This document shows, in pieces, positions 1 to 9,831 of a stretch of DNA of 64,000 nucleotides. The position numbers and the translations under genes are program-made. Within the stretch, counting starts at the first letter, position 1. Every line of letters begins with the position of its first letter. Origin of the DNA: Porphyra umbilicalis (lineage: Eukaryota; Rhodophyta; Bangiophyceae; Bangiales; Bangiaceae); assembly GCA_002049455.2 (NCBI GenBank), contig KV919048.1:1-64000 (forward strand), read 5' to 3'. Below the pieces are notes generated by a model. It was not told the origin of the DNA and did no database searches. It saw nothing but the letters and a program-made list of their open reading frames with translations.

Positions 1-1561
1 GGTCGTGAGCTCCGTCGTCGCCGCCGTAATAGCCGCCCGCAGTATCCCGGAGGGTGTCCCCACCCACCATGAGGGTGCTCGCCCGCGGCGGGCTTGCGGC
101 CAGGCCGTGCCGCCGCCATTGCCGTCGCCCGACACGCCGCTGGCGGCACCGTGCAGGCGGCGGCCGCGGCAGCGGCGGCGGTTGCGGCGGCTGTGGCGGC
201 AGCGGCAGCGTCTGCCGCCACCCACCGCCGCCGCAGGGGCGTGTCGCGCGGCGGGCCCCGCGGTCGCTGCTGCGGGATATTCCCGGCCGCCCGGCCGACT
301 GCGGCGGCGATGAAAGCGGCGGGTGGGGTGAGGGACGCCATGCCGCACGGCTCCCCGTGGCGGCACGCCGCGGGGCCCTCCGTCGCACTCACGCGGTGGC
401 ACCGCCGCGTCGGGCGGGCGACTTGTGCGCCTGTGGTCGGCGGGGCGCTGCACGGCGGCGGCGACGCGGGAGCTCCATGGCCGACTGACGCTGTCGGTGG
501 CGGTGCTCGTCTTGGGCAGCTTGCTACGCCTCGTGGGGCTGGCGGGGACGAAGCGCCCCTGCAGTGGGCGCCGTGCCCTGTTGCAAGGTCGAGCTGACCC
601 CTCCAGCACGAGGCGGCAGGCGCCTCTGCCAACCAGTGTTGCACGCGGGGGGCAGCGCACCGACCGCGCGGCGCGGCGGTGCGCCCGCCCCACCGATCCG
701 CGAGCTGCCGCGTGGGCGGCAACACCGCGCGCGCGGGCGGCAACCACACCGCGCGGCGGGTTGGACCCGCCGTTGGGCGACCGTGCAGGTGCTGCCGCGG
801 GGCACGTTGCGGGCGGCGGGCGGCCGACAGCGCAGGACGGTGGAGGCGACGCGTGCGTCGGATTCGGTTCGAAGCGACCACTCCTGGCCTTTTTCTTGTT
901 GTGCCGCGTAGCAAGATCGATGGGTGACGGGCAGGGAGAGGACGACGGGCTCTGGCTCTGTTCCTTTGCTGGTTGTGTCGAGTCATCCATTTTACTTTTA
1001 GTTTTCGGTATAGAGATGCCGTGGACTGGGTCCAGGATACCACGACGTGCAGAGTTTGATACGTGCAGCAGAAACAAGCAGCTCTCGCCACTGTACGGAG
1101 CTGCTCGTCTCACTCTCGCGGTGCGCCCATGAGCAACGTTCACACTCAACAAAGGGCTCCAGGACAGGCCGCTGGCCAGTGCGCAGACGAGCGGCCGCAT
1201 AGAGTGGTCCAGCAGGAAGCAAGGCAAACGGAGCTGCTGGTGCTTCCCGTTGGCGACTGAACGAGGGCCGTACGCTTTGAGAAAAGCAGACGGATAGAGC
1301 ATCTGCCACGCCAGAGGGGCAATGAAAGAAAGCAGCAGAAATGTCTTCGAGGCCTCACTAAAAAGGCCGCCGACGCCGGCGCTGAGGCCGGCGCCAAGAA
1401 ACCAACGACGTCGCACAGGTCCGTGCAACATGTGCGGACCGCACAACGACAGCAGCGTCAACGAATCCCCATTTTTTTTATTCGGGCTCTGTGCACACCC
1501 ACGGCGACCCGCCCGAGCAGCAGCGGTAGGGCTCGATGACACGCGCATCACATCGATTCCA
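1..1561. other. GC-rich stretch without a recognisable gene
   Basis: Bases 1-850 are dominated by GCG/CGG triplet-like runs (dense around 160-240), which keep all frames open. None of the translated products shows a domain I recognise; they are Ala/Arg/Pro-rich low-complexity strings. From about 850 to 1560 base composition is more balanced and no convincing coding frame is seen. This is the 3' flank of the minus-strand PAN3 gene. A degenerate or partial gene entering from the left edge cannot be excluded. Confidence 0.5.
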
Positions 1562-3928
1562 TCACATCGAATGGGCGTTGGCCCGCATGCGCAGGTCCTC
1601 CAACGACGTCCGTAAGCACCGCTGCAGCTCGGCGTACGACGCGAGGATGAGCGCGGCACCGTCGCGGGAGCTCAACAGCACCGTCTCTGGGGAGCCCACG
1701 TCCAGGCGGCTGAGGCACTCCATGACGTGGCCGTAATCCAACAATGGCCGCCCGTCGGCGTCCACCTGGTGAAACACGTAGTCCCGGAACAGCTTGAGGA
1801 GATACCGGTCTGCGGTTTCCGACCACGCCGCGTTGCCACCCGTCGCCGCCGACGCGTCGTCCGCCCGCTCGTTGATAAAGCCCAGAAGCGACGACAGGCG
1901 CAGCAGTCGGCTCGCGTCGTATTCCTGGTGGAGCACCGCCTGCGTGGCGTCCGCGTGGGACCACACCGCTGCCGACTCGGCCGCCAGCCGGGGGGCGATA
2001 AAGGAGAGCACGTCCGTCACGGTTGTCCGCGCGCTGCCGCCGACAAGCAGGCTGACCAGGCGGGTCAACTCGGGTGCGCGGCGGCCCGCGTCCGCCGCGC
2101 CGGCGGCGGGCCCCCGGTTCACCAGCGCGCCGAGGAGGCGGCCGAGGTTGCCCAAATCCTCCCGCTGCAACGCCGCCAGCCGCGCGGTGCTTGCCGCGTG
2201 GCCGAGCGCGCCGCCGTCAGCGTCAAACGCGTCCGCTTCGGCCAGGCGCCCGATGCGCACCCGGTGCCGCCCCGTCACCAACACCGCGTCGGGGGAGAGG
2301 GCGGTGCGGAGGACCAGGTTGGCCGCGTGCACGGCGGCCACGGCCGTCAGCAGCTGCGTCGTCAGAGACCACACGGCCGCCTCGGAGAGCGGCCCGTCCA
2401 CTGCATGGAGCGACGATAGGTGCGGGGGCGCCTGCAGCGCCGCCCGCAGCGTCTCAGCCCGCGGGTGCAACTCGTACGCAAACACGAGCTCGTTGGCCGG
2501 GGGCATGGCCGACCGCGCCGGCGCGAAGGCGCGGCTGGTAAAAGCTTCCCGCAACGCCACGACGCCCGGGTGGCGGATGCGCTTCCACGCCTCGACAGAC
2601 GCAACAATGGCGTCGCCGCGCGCGGGGGGGGCACCCAAATACCGCCGCAGTGCGTAGCCGCGCCCATCGTCGGTGGAGACGGCCTTGTACACGACAGATG
2701 GGGGCCCGCCCGTGCTCGACCGCGGGGCTCCAGCGGGGGAAGCCGGGTCCGCCTCGAGCGGCAGCAGCCCATAGTAGTGGTGTACCGCCTCTGGCACCGT
2801 CCCGGGCGTGGCGGTCGACAGGAGGAGGGACGCATCACGCCGGGCGTCCTCCCGAGCGTCGGGGTTGATGTACAGGTCCGCGCTTGCGCGGAGGGCAGCC
2901 AGCGGGTCCATGGCACCCATGCTCCCCACCCCCGAGTTCATGTGTGGCACCACGCCCGGCGGTACGTACCCACCATAGCCGCCACGACCGCCCGCCGCCA
3001 CCGCCTGTGAGTGGGCAGCGTCACTCACCCCGCCGGGGAGAGGCGGAAACGCGCTGTTGCCGCCGACTAGGCCACTCAAATGGCCCGTGCTGCTGCTGCT
3101 GCTGCTGGCACCGCCGCCACCGCCGCCCGCAAAGCCGGTCGCCCCCAACGCCGGGCCCGCATAGTCCCCCACCATCAGCTGGCGCGCCACCGGAAGGTGT
3201 TGGTACTGCTGCATCATGGGCGCCACCTGCGGTGCAAAGTTGTGGCCCTGGCTGCGGTTGACGGGCGCCTTGGCCGCCGCCGCGGGCGCCGGCGGCGGGG
3301 AGCTGGCGGGCGCCGGCGGCGGCGCTTCGCGTGGCGGCGGCGCCTCGCGTGGCGGCGGCGCCTCCCGCGGCGCCGGCGCTTGGCTCACCGGCGACCGCGC
3401 GGGCGGGGCCTTGCCAAACGCCGACGCGAGTCCCCGCCGAAACTCGACCGTCGCCGCCGACGAGGAGGGCGGCGGCTGGTGCGCCACCGGCTGCCGCCGC
3501 TCCTTCTCCGCGCTCGCCTGCTGCCGCAGCGACGGGTGCACCGGGGGGCCCCCGGCGTGGCGCGACGGCGGGGGTGTCGACACGCCGTCGCGGGCGGCGG
3601 CGGCGCCACTGCCGCCGCCGCCGCCACCGCCGCCGCAAGCGCCACTCCCCGGCGACGCTACCGAGCCCGGCACAAACTCGGGCGCGTTGGCCAACCGCTG
3701 CCAGCGGCCGCTGGCCAGCGCCGCCGCCGACGGCGACGCCCGGCCGGCCGCGTCTGGGGAGTGGGGCGGCAGCGCCCGTTGCCGTGGCGGCGGCGACGCG
3801 AGCGCCACGGGCGAGTGCGGTTGCGGTGCGGCCGCCGGGCGGGCGGGCGCAAAGCCGTTGCCCGCCGCCGCGGACCGGGGCACAAACTCGGCGGCTAGGG
3901 CGGAGGGGCGGCCGACGAGTTGCGCCAT
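1562..3928 (-). CDS. PAN3: PAN3, regulatory pseudokinase subunit of the PAN2-PAN3 poly(A) deadenylase
   Basis: PAN3 recruits the PAN2 nuclease to poly(A)-binding protein and mRNA and starts poly(A) shortening in the cytoplasm. The 788-residue product has a disordered Pro/Ala/Gly-rich N-terminal half. Two PAM2-like PABC-binding motifs are visible there, LAAEFVP (about residues 11-17) and LANAPEFVPG (about 79-88). A kinase-like fold follows, with YINPDAREDA, an HYYGLLPLE segment and YALRRYLG. The catalytic loop reads LRTALSPDAVLV, without the HRD of active kinases, as known for PAN3. The C-terminal helical/knob part is highly typical (DASRLLRLSSLLGFINERA, FRDYVFHQVDADGRPLLDYGHV). No N-terminal CCCH zinc finger is visible. 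I chose the ATG at 3928 because upstream the frame, open to 4186, runs through a G31 tract that looks untranslated. The upstream ATG at 4186 remains possible. Confidence 0.93.
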   Translation of the reverse strand: MAQLVGRPSALAAEFVPRSAAAGNGFAPARPAAAPQPHSPVALASPPPRQRALPPHSPDAAGRASPSAAALASGRWQRLANAPEFVPGSVASPGSGACGGGGGGGGSGAAAARDGVSTPPPSRHAGGPPVHPSLRQQASAEKERRQPVAHQPPPSSSAATVEFRRGLASAFGKAPPARSPVSQAPAPREAPPPREAPPPREAPPPAPASSPPPAPAAAAKAPVNRSQGHNFAPQVAPMMQQYQHLPVARQLMVGDYAGPALGATGFAGGGGGGASSSSSSTGHLSGLVGGNSAFPPLPGGVSDAAHSQAVAAGGRGGYGGYVPPGVVPHMNSGVGSMGAMDPLAALRASADLYINPDAREDARRDASLLLSTATPGTVPEAVHHYYGLLPLEADPASPAGAPRSSTGGPPSVVYKAVSTDDGRGYALRRYLGAPPARGDAIVASVEAWKRIRHPGVVALREAFTSRAFAPARSAMPPANELVFAYELHPRAETLRAALQAPPHLSSLHAVDGPLSEAAVWSLTTQLLTAVAAVHAANLVLRTALSPDAVLVTGRHRVRIGRLAEADAFDADGGALGHAASTARLAALQREDLGNLGRLLGALVNRGPAAGAADAGRRAPELTRLVSLLVGGSARTTVTDVLSFIAPRLAAESAAVWSHADATQAVLHQEYDASRLLRLSSLLGFINERADDASAATGGNAAWSETADRYLLKLFRDYVFHQVDADGRPLLDYGHVMECLSRLDVGSPETVLLSSRDGAALILASYAELQRCLRTSLEDLRMRANAHSM

Positions 3929-4013
3929 GGACAGCGCATTTTCAGGCGTGGAAGAGGTGCGGTCCCCGCCTGGCGAGCGATTCTGTGTTTGGGGGGCGCG
4001 ACGGGGGCGGACA

Positions 4014-4045
<32 letters not shown>

Positions 4046-4807
4046 GCGGCAATCGACATGACGGGGCGGGACGATAACAAGCGACGGGCACGCACCGTCC
4101 GGGGGGCGACGCAACAACAAAAAAACAAAAGCCGCCGCCGTAAACACAATAGCAGGAGACGCGCGCAGGACCAGGAACGCCAACAAACAAAAAAAAAACG
4201 CACGCCAAGCGGGCCACTGGCTAATTGGATGGGAACGGCGTCAGACAAACGCGCGCGGGAGGCGGGGTACGGGCGAGCAGGGGCGCCCCGCCGCGGCGCG
4301 ACGAGCGGTGCAGCCCGGGGCCGTCGCGCGCGCGCGCAAAAAAAAACAAGCAGGTTAGACAAACACGCGGAAAGGCGGCAAGACAGTACCGCCATGACAT
4401 CAACGCGCGGGCACTCGGCAGCACAAAGAAACGACGCGGGCGCGGTCACCCGCGCCGCTGCGGGTGGCGCGCGCGCGCGCCACGCGGTTCGGTGGCCACC
4501 CCCGCCTCTGTCCCGCTCTCTTGCCGCGCGTCAACGCGATGCTCGGAACGCCTGGGCACTCCTCAAGTCCGATGCATTCGAAATTAGCAATCTGCAACAA
4601 GGAGACTTGCGGTGGGTGAAACACACCAACGAAGGTAGACGCATGCTACTTTATCAGTTGTTCGAACAGAAGCTTGTCGGTTGAGACATTTCTTGCAAAT
4701 TTCAGTGCATAAGCAGATCTCGACATCTCCTTCCTGCCAGCCGCCTGCACCCGTTTGCGATCGACCCTCCGCTTCCCCGGCTGTGTCTCCGAGTAGACGC
4801 CCCGGCC
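3929..4807. promoter_or_regulatory. Divergent intergenic region between PAN3 and the kinase gene
   Basis: PAN3 is transcribed leftward and the kinase rightward from this 879-bp interval, so both promoters must lie here unless distant 5' exons exist. It holds a run of 31 G (4014-4044), A-rich patches around 4117-4135 and 4189-4200, a short alternating GC tract at 4328-4338 and another at 4468-4480. I see no canonical TATA box that I would commit to. Confidence 0.45.
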
Positions 4808-6882
4808 ATGGCTGCAGGTGTCCCCGCTCTGGTACATGCCACCTTTGTGCCCCTCCTAGGACCAGGCTGCCCGACCGGCACCGCCGTCTCCCCTCGGTCT
4901 CGTCGGGCACGCGGCTTGGCGGGCCGCGCCCGCCTGTGGCCCGCCCGGCGGCCCGCCGCCGCCACCGCCACCAACCGCGCCCGCCCCCCACGATGGCTGG
5001 CGTCGGCAGCGCCACCAGCAGGGGGCGGTCCCCCCCAAGGACAGCCGCCTCCCACTCTGACATTGCACGACGGCGGGGGCGGCGCCACTGGCGGTGACGC
5101 GCCTGGGAGCGGCGGCCGGGATGCCGGCCTCCTGCCGGACGGCACGGTGCTCCACGGCCCGGCGGGCGCCTATGCCATTGAGGGCGTCCTCGGCGTCGGT
5201 GGCGGAAGCGTCACGTACGCCGCGCGCGTCGTACGGGCGGGCCCGCCCGACGCTGCCGCGGCCACCACGGGCGCCCCCCCCCCCCCCCCCCCCCCCCAAC
5301 GTGGGCCCCCCCCCCCCCTCCGCCCCGGCGCGCCCATCGCCGTTGGCGACGCGGTGGCCGTCAAGGCACTCCCCCTGCGGCGCCTCGGCGGGTGGAAGTC
5401 CCTCGACCTCTTCCGCCGCGAAGCCGAGGTGCTCGCGAGCGTCGCCCACCCCGCCATCCCCGCCTACATTGACGCCTGGGCGGACGAGCCCCCCGCCGGG
5501 GACCTCACCTACTGCCTCGTGCAAAGCCGCGCGCCGGGCGTGTCGCTGCAAGCGCTCCTCGGGCGGGCGGGCCGCCTCGGCGCCCCCGAAGTCGTGGCGC
5601 TGCTGCGGCAGCTCCTCGGCGTGGCCGACTACCTCGGCGGCCTCGCGCCGCCGGTCGTGCACCGGGACGTCAAGCCGGAAAATGTGGTGGTGGCGCTCGG
5701 CGCGCCGGCCGCCGCCGGCAGCGCCGGCGCCACGGGGCTGTCGGCCGTCCTTGTCGACTGGGGGTCCGTCACCGCCGGGTGGTCGGCGACCGACGGCGAC
5801 GGCGGTGGCGGGGGCGGTGGCGGGGGCGTGGGGGGGCCCCGACCATGGTCGGCACCTTTGGCTACATGGCGCCCGAGCAGCTGCGCGGCGCCGTCGACGG
5901 CCGGTCCGACCTGTACGCCATTGGCGCGACGGTGCTCGCGGCGCTCGTCGGCGCCGACCCGTCGACGCTCCCGTCGAAACGGCTGCGCGTGGATGTCGAC
6001 GCGGCCGTGCCGCCGTCGCCGTCGGCCGCGCGGCGCGCGCTCGTGGCCGTCGTGCAGCGGCTGGTGGAGCCGGCGCCAGAGGACCGCTACCCGACCGCCG
6101 CCGCCGCGTTGGCGGCGCTCGACGGAGCGCTCGCCGCCCCGCCGCCGGCACCGCCGCCGCTCGTGCGCGCGGGGGCGGCCGCCACCGGCGTGGCGCCCGC
6201 CGCCGCCGTGCCCCGGCGGCCGCCCGACACGTCGGTGGTCGTGGAGCGCGACGCAGGTTCGCTGACGCTCGTCATCCCCGCGTCCGTGTCGGGCGCGCTC
6301 GTCTCCACCGCATCCTTTACGGCGGTGTGGGGGGTGGCCATTGGCGCCTTTACCGCGTCGGCGGTGGCGGCCGCCGCGCCGGTGGCCGCCCTCTTTAGCG
6401 TCCCGTTTTGGGTGGCGGGGGGGGATATGGCGCGCAAGACGGCGGCGCTGCTGCCGGCCAAAACGACACTCACCCTCCGCCGCGGCGGCGACGATGGCGG
6501 CGAGGGGGGGGGGGACGCCCCCGGCTTTGTATTGGTGGAGGAGGGGGTCGGCCGCGCTGGCGCTGCCGGCGCCGTGCGCGGGCCCCTCGACGGGCTTGTG
6601 GTGGAGGTGGAGGCGGTGTCGGGAGCGGCGCCGCCGCCGCTGCCGGCGGCACCCTCCCCGCCCGTGGTGGGGAGCGCGGCGGACTGGCGGGACCGCGACG
6701 GCGGCGACGGGTGGGGCGAGTCGGATGCCCGCGACGCGGGCGCAACGCCGGCGGCGGGCGGCGGGGAGCTGGTGCTCGTCGAGGCCGACGGCACAACGCA
6801 CGTGTTTGGGGCGGCGCTCTCCGAGCGGGAAAAGGCCTACGTCGCGGCGACCGTGGAGTCCTTCCTGGCAGAGGGCAGGTGA
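4808..6882 (+). CDS. Plastid/cyanobacterial-type serine/threonine protein kinase with C-terminal membrane-associated domain (one frame change)
   Basis: The N-terminal 60 residues are rich in Arg/Ala/Ser/Pro and nearly free of acidic residues, like a plastid transit peptide (inference). The kinase domain shows a glycine loop (LGVGGGSVTYAA, about 128-139), the VAVK lysine (186), HRDVKPENV (285-293), DWG in place of DFG (317-319) and GYMAPEQL. Downstream is a region (IPASVSGALVSTASFTAVW... ALFSVPFWVAGG) with two hydrophobic stretches, resembling the C-terminal domain of cyanobacterial and plastid kinases of this type. A 24-base C run at 5274-5297 encodes prolines in frame. The frame changes once in the G-rich tract 5806-5837, just before the APE motif: one base seems missing there, or a tiny intron is present. 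Both halves otherwise read as one kinase. It diverges from PAN3. Confidence 0.8.
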
Positions 6883-7753
6883 CCGGCAACGTGTCTGGGC
6901 GGGGCGGCAGTCATCAACACCACAAGAGCGGGGCAGAGCTTTTGCAGCGCGTTTGAAGAAAGACACAGATGCGACGCTCACAAACAAAAACAATACATCA
7001 GGGACAGGCGACAGGGCCTGCTCACACCGCCCCACTCTCGCACACAGCCATCTTGCCGGTCCCGCAACAGACCACCCCGCCCAGCCGCCGACGGCAAGGG
7101 CGCCACTGCCGTTGCATGGCATGCCTGCACCCACACGACGCCCCAACGAAGCGGCGCCGCGGCAGGCCACACACGGCAGCGACGACAGACACACCGCCGG
7201 TGGTGCAACGTAGCCTTCCGCATCGTCCAACGGCGGGGACCGCCCCCCAACACCCCGCCGCGTGCCCCCCGGCCGGAGCGCCGCGCGCCACGGGAGGCCA
7301 CCAGAGGCGCAACGTGCTCGCCTGCATCGGGGTTGTGCCTGGGGCCGCCGGATGCGGGACCCCGCACCTCCCGGAAGGCCTCAGGTCGGGCGAGCGGCGC
7401 GGTGACGGTGCGGGGGGGGGCGGGGGCACGACTCATGGCGACGGCGGTGGCAACCTTCGGCCACCGGGGGATCCACTGGCCGACGCGACGGCGGCAGCGC
7501 CGCCCGACGCGGGGACGCACCGACACCAGTCGGCCACAGGAGAAGGAAGGAGAGGGCAGAAGAAGATACCGGGTGTCGGGGGTCCGAAAAAGACCACGCC
7601 ACCTGGAAAAGAGACAGCAGGCGAAAAATAACAGGACAACCACGACACGACCGACACTGGCCCGCGACCATGGCGGCTCTCACCCCCACCGCCGCCGCTC
7701 TTCCCCCCCGACGCCTCCGCCACGCCAGCCAACGGCGCGACACGCGCCACGAC
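6883..7753. other. Intergenic region between convergent genes
   Basis: Kinase (+) and TRAPPC4 (-) converge on this 871-bp stretch. It is C-rich on the plus strand, with short A-rich patches (6980-7000, 7590-7630). Open frames exist on both strands but translate to low-complexity Arg/Pro/Thr strings with no motif I recognise. It probably holds both 3' UTRs. Confidence 0.4.
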
Positions 7754-8560
7754 CTAGCCGCTCAACCGCGCATGGCGCTCCACCACCCCCCGCACTGCAC
7801 TCTCCCACCGCTCGCACCGGATGGGCATGTCGAGGACGTAAAAGGGGTTCTTCATCACCACATCCGAGTAGACTCGGTACACCTCGGCAAGCAGCGCACC
7901 GAGGCGCTCCGTGGCCACGTCGGCAGTGACAAAGAATTGAACGCCCGTGGGGGACGTCAACGCCGCCAGGGAGAGGGAGGGCGTCTCGAGGGCGCGGATG
8001 CCCCCGGTGGGGGCGGTGATGCTCTTGGGCAAGGGGGATGGCGACAGCTCCTGAACGAGCAGCTGCATGCTGCGGGGGAGGATGAGCAGACAACGCCACG
8101 AAGACGTACCCAGGAACGAGGGATAGAAGAGTGGTTGGAATGCAACGCAGACACGCAAGGACAGTCAGAGCATGCCAAGCAGTACCAGCCCGTCGTGCAG
8201 TGCGAAAAAGCAGCCGCAAAGGGACCGCATACCAAGCCAATCCCAAGGTAAGGGCACATAGGACGTCAGCAGCTGTACGCCAGCACAATCATCTGCAACG
8301 AGACTCGACAAACAGTGCGAGTACGTTGGGTGCAGGCCAAGTGGACGCGAGCAACAAGTGCCTAGCACACGGCAACGCCCAAGTCTATCCCCTCAACCCA
8401 TCCTCTCCTATCCTCCACTCCCACACGACACGTACCCATGAAAAGTGGACGCCAAGTGCAGATAGTCGTTGGGCGTCAGCCGTGGAGCAGTCTCCCCGTA
8501 CGTGCGTTGAAACATGAGTCCCCCCGCCTTGTTCACCACAAACAGCGATTGGACAGCCAT
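7754..8560 (-). CDS. TRAPPC4: TRAPPC4/Trs23, TRAPP complex core subunit (two exons)
   Basis: TRAPPC4 is a longin-fold core subunit of the TRAPP tethering complexes, which activate Rab1/Ypt1 in ER-Golgi traffic. Exon 1 (8560-8436) encodes MAVQSLFVVNKAGGLMFQ and NDYLHLASTFHG. The intron is 8435-8070 (366 bp; donor GTACGT, acceptor CAG). Exon 2 (8069-7754) encodes the family signature VYSDVVMKNPFYVLDMPIRCE near the C-terminus and the preceding GVQFFVTAD strand. The join is in phase (CAT GG|C ATG) and gives about 146 residues. That fits plant-length homologues. The animal protein is longer by a PDZ-like insertion after strand 2, which is absent here. The ATG at 8560 starts directly at the conserved first strand. 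Confidence 0.92.
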
Positions 8561-9831
8561 GGCGCCCAGAGTCAGGGGACAAATTCGGCCTGCAGCGGCG
8601 GGCTGTGGGTGGGGGGGCAGACCATCCCGTGTCGAACGGCGGCGGCGCTGGGCGGGTGGCGCGGTGAGGCGGGAAGAAGGACGGGACGCCCCCAATGCCG
8701 CGACAATGGCCCCCTCCCCACGTGTTGGGGCCGCGAAAACGTGTTTGAACAAGACCCAGAAAAGCATTGAATAAAGCCTCGAATGGGCCACAAAGCGGCC
8801 GCAGGTGGTCGGAACAAACGGCAAACTTTGAGTAGCCCCCATATATTCCTAATATTGATTTCCATAAAACTTCATCCCGATCATTTTCAGGATATATGTA
8901 GCAATTTTAGAGAGTTCCAAATATTGATGAACAGTTCCGGTGCGAAAAGGTCCATCCAAGATATCGGAGAAGACAAGTGCAGACTTGATTTGACAGCAGG
9001 CAAAGTTCTTTTTCAGTATGCATGTAGTTCCTAATTTTATAAACTCGTCGGCAGGGTGTGTGTGGCGATTCTCATCCAGCGGGGCAAGCTTCACGTATTC
9101 GACCAGCACGGACGGACAGACGGTGGGCCCGCTGCAGCCGTTGCTGTCACCCGGCTGTGCTGCTCGCTTCCTCAACTTATCCGTCTGAGCCCACTTCTTA
9201 AAAACTGGCCTCTGATGAAGACTTATTCTCATCCCCACCGGAAAAGAAAAAAATGACTCGCCTTAGGAGAGTCTCGTGGCGTCGGGGTCTTATCCGTTTC
9301 CGCTGGAGCGCTTTCGCTCTCCTAATGGAAAATGGACGCAAGAAAATTGTCTGTACCAGTTCTTGACAGAATGTGTTCTTATACAAGAACGGGTCGGAAT
9401 AGCGCATTACAGCAATTAAGCTAATTCACGAACTTGGTGTTTGGCCATCTGGGAGCCCCGACTTCCATACTGGTATCGCCTTCCACCACACGAAGGTGCT
9501 TGTGGACAGCGCAAGAAGCATGTGCAGCACAGGACGCTTCGCAGAGGAGGGGCACATGAGTTGCTGGAGTACCACTGGTAAGCGCGGTACCAACAACGTC
9601 CGCATCGAGCCAGTTCCGCATAAAGTAAGAGCGCCACGTATGTCGTCGTGTACGCCTGAGATTGGGTGTCGAGCTACGGCGAGCTCTGTACGAAAGGGTT
9701 CCACAAATGTTCTGACAGACCTAATGTATTTGATGAAAAACGGGGCTACTGTATCAGTTTGTTTGCGGAATGTGAAGGCGACGTTGGTGGTTGCAACTTT
9801 CCAAACTCACGGAACCTTGCATCTGGCATTA
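8561..9831. other. Intergenic stretch of mixed composition
   Basis: The first 200 bp are GC-rich and should include the TRAPPC4 5' UTR and promoter. From about 8780 to 9420 the sequence turns AT-richer (for example the stretch around 8840-8900), unlike the host genes. No frame longer than about 130 codons shows a recognisable domain and I see no clear inverted repeats. It ends at the TA target site of the Tigger-like element that starts at 9832. Confidence 0.4.

Noticed and set aside
5629-7230. Long minus-strand open frame (533 codons) opposite the kinase
   Set aside because: It mirrors the GC-rich kinase gene on the other strand, has only Arg/Pro/His-rich low-complexity sequence, and stop codons are rare in all frames at this composition.
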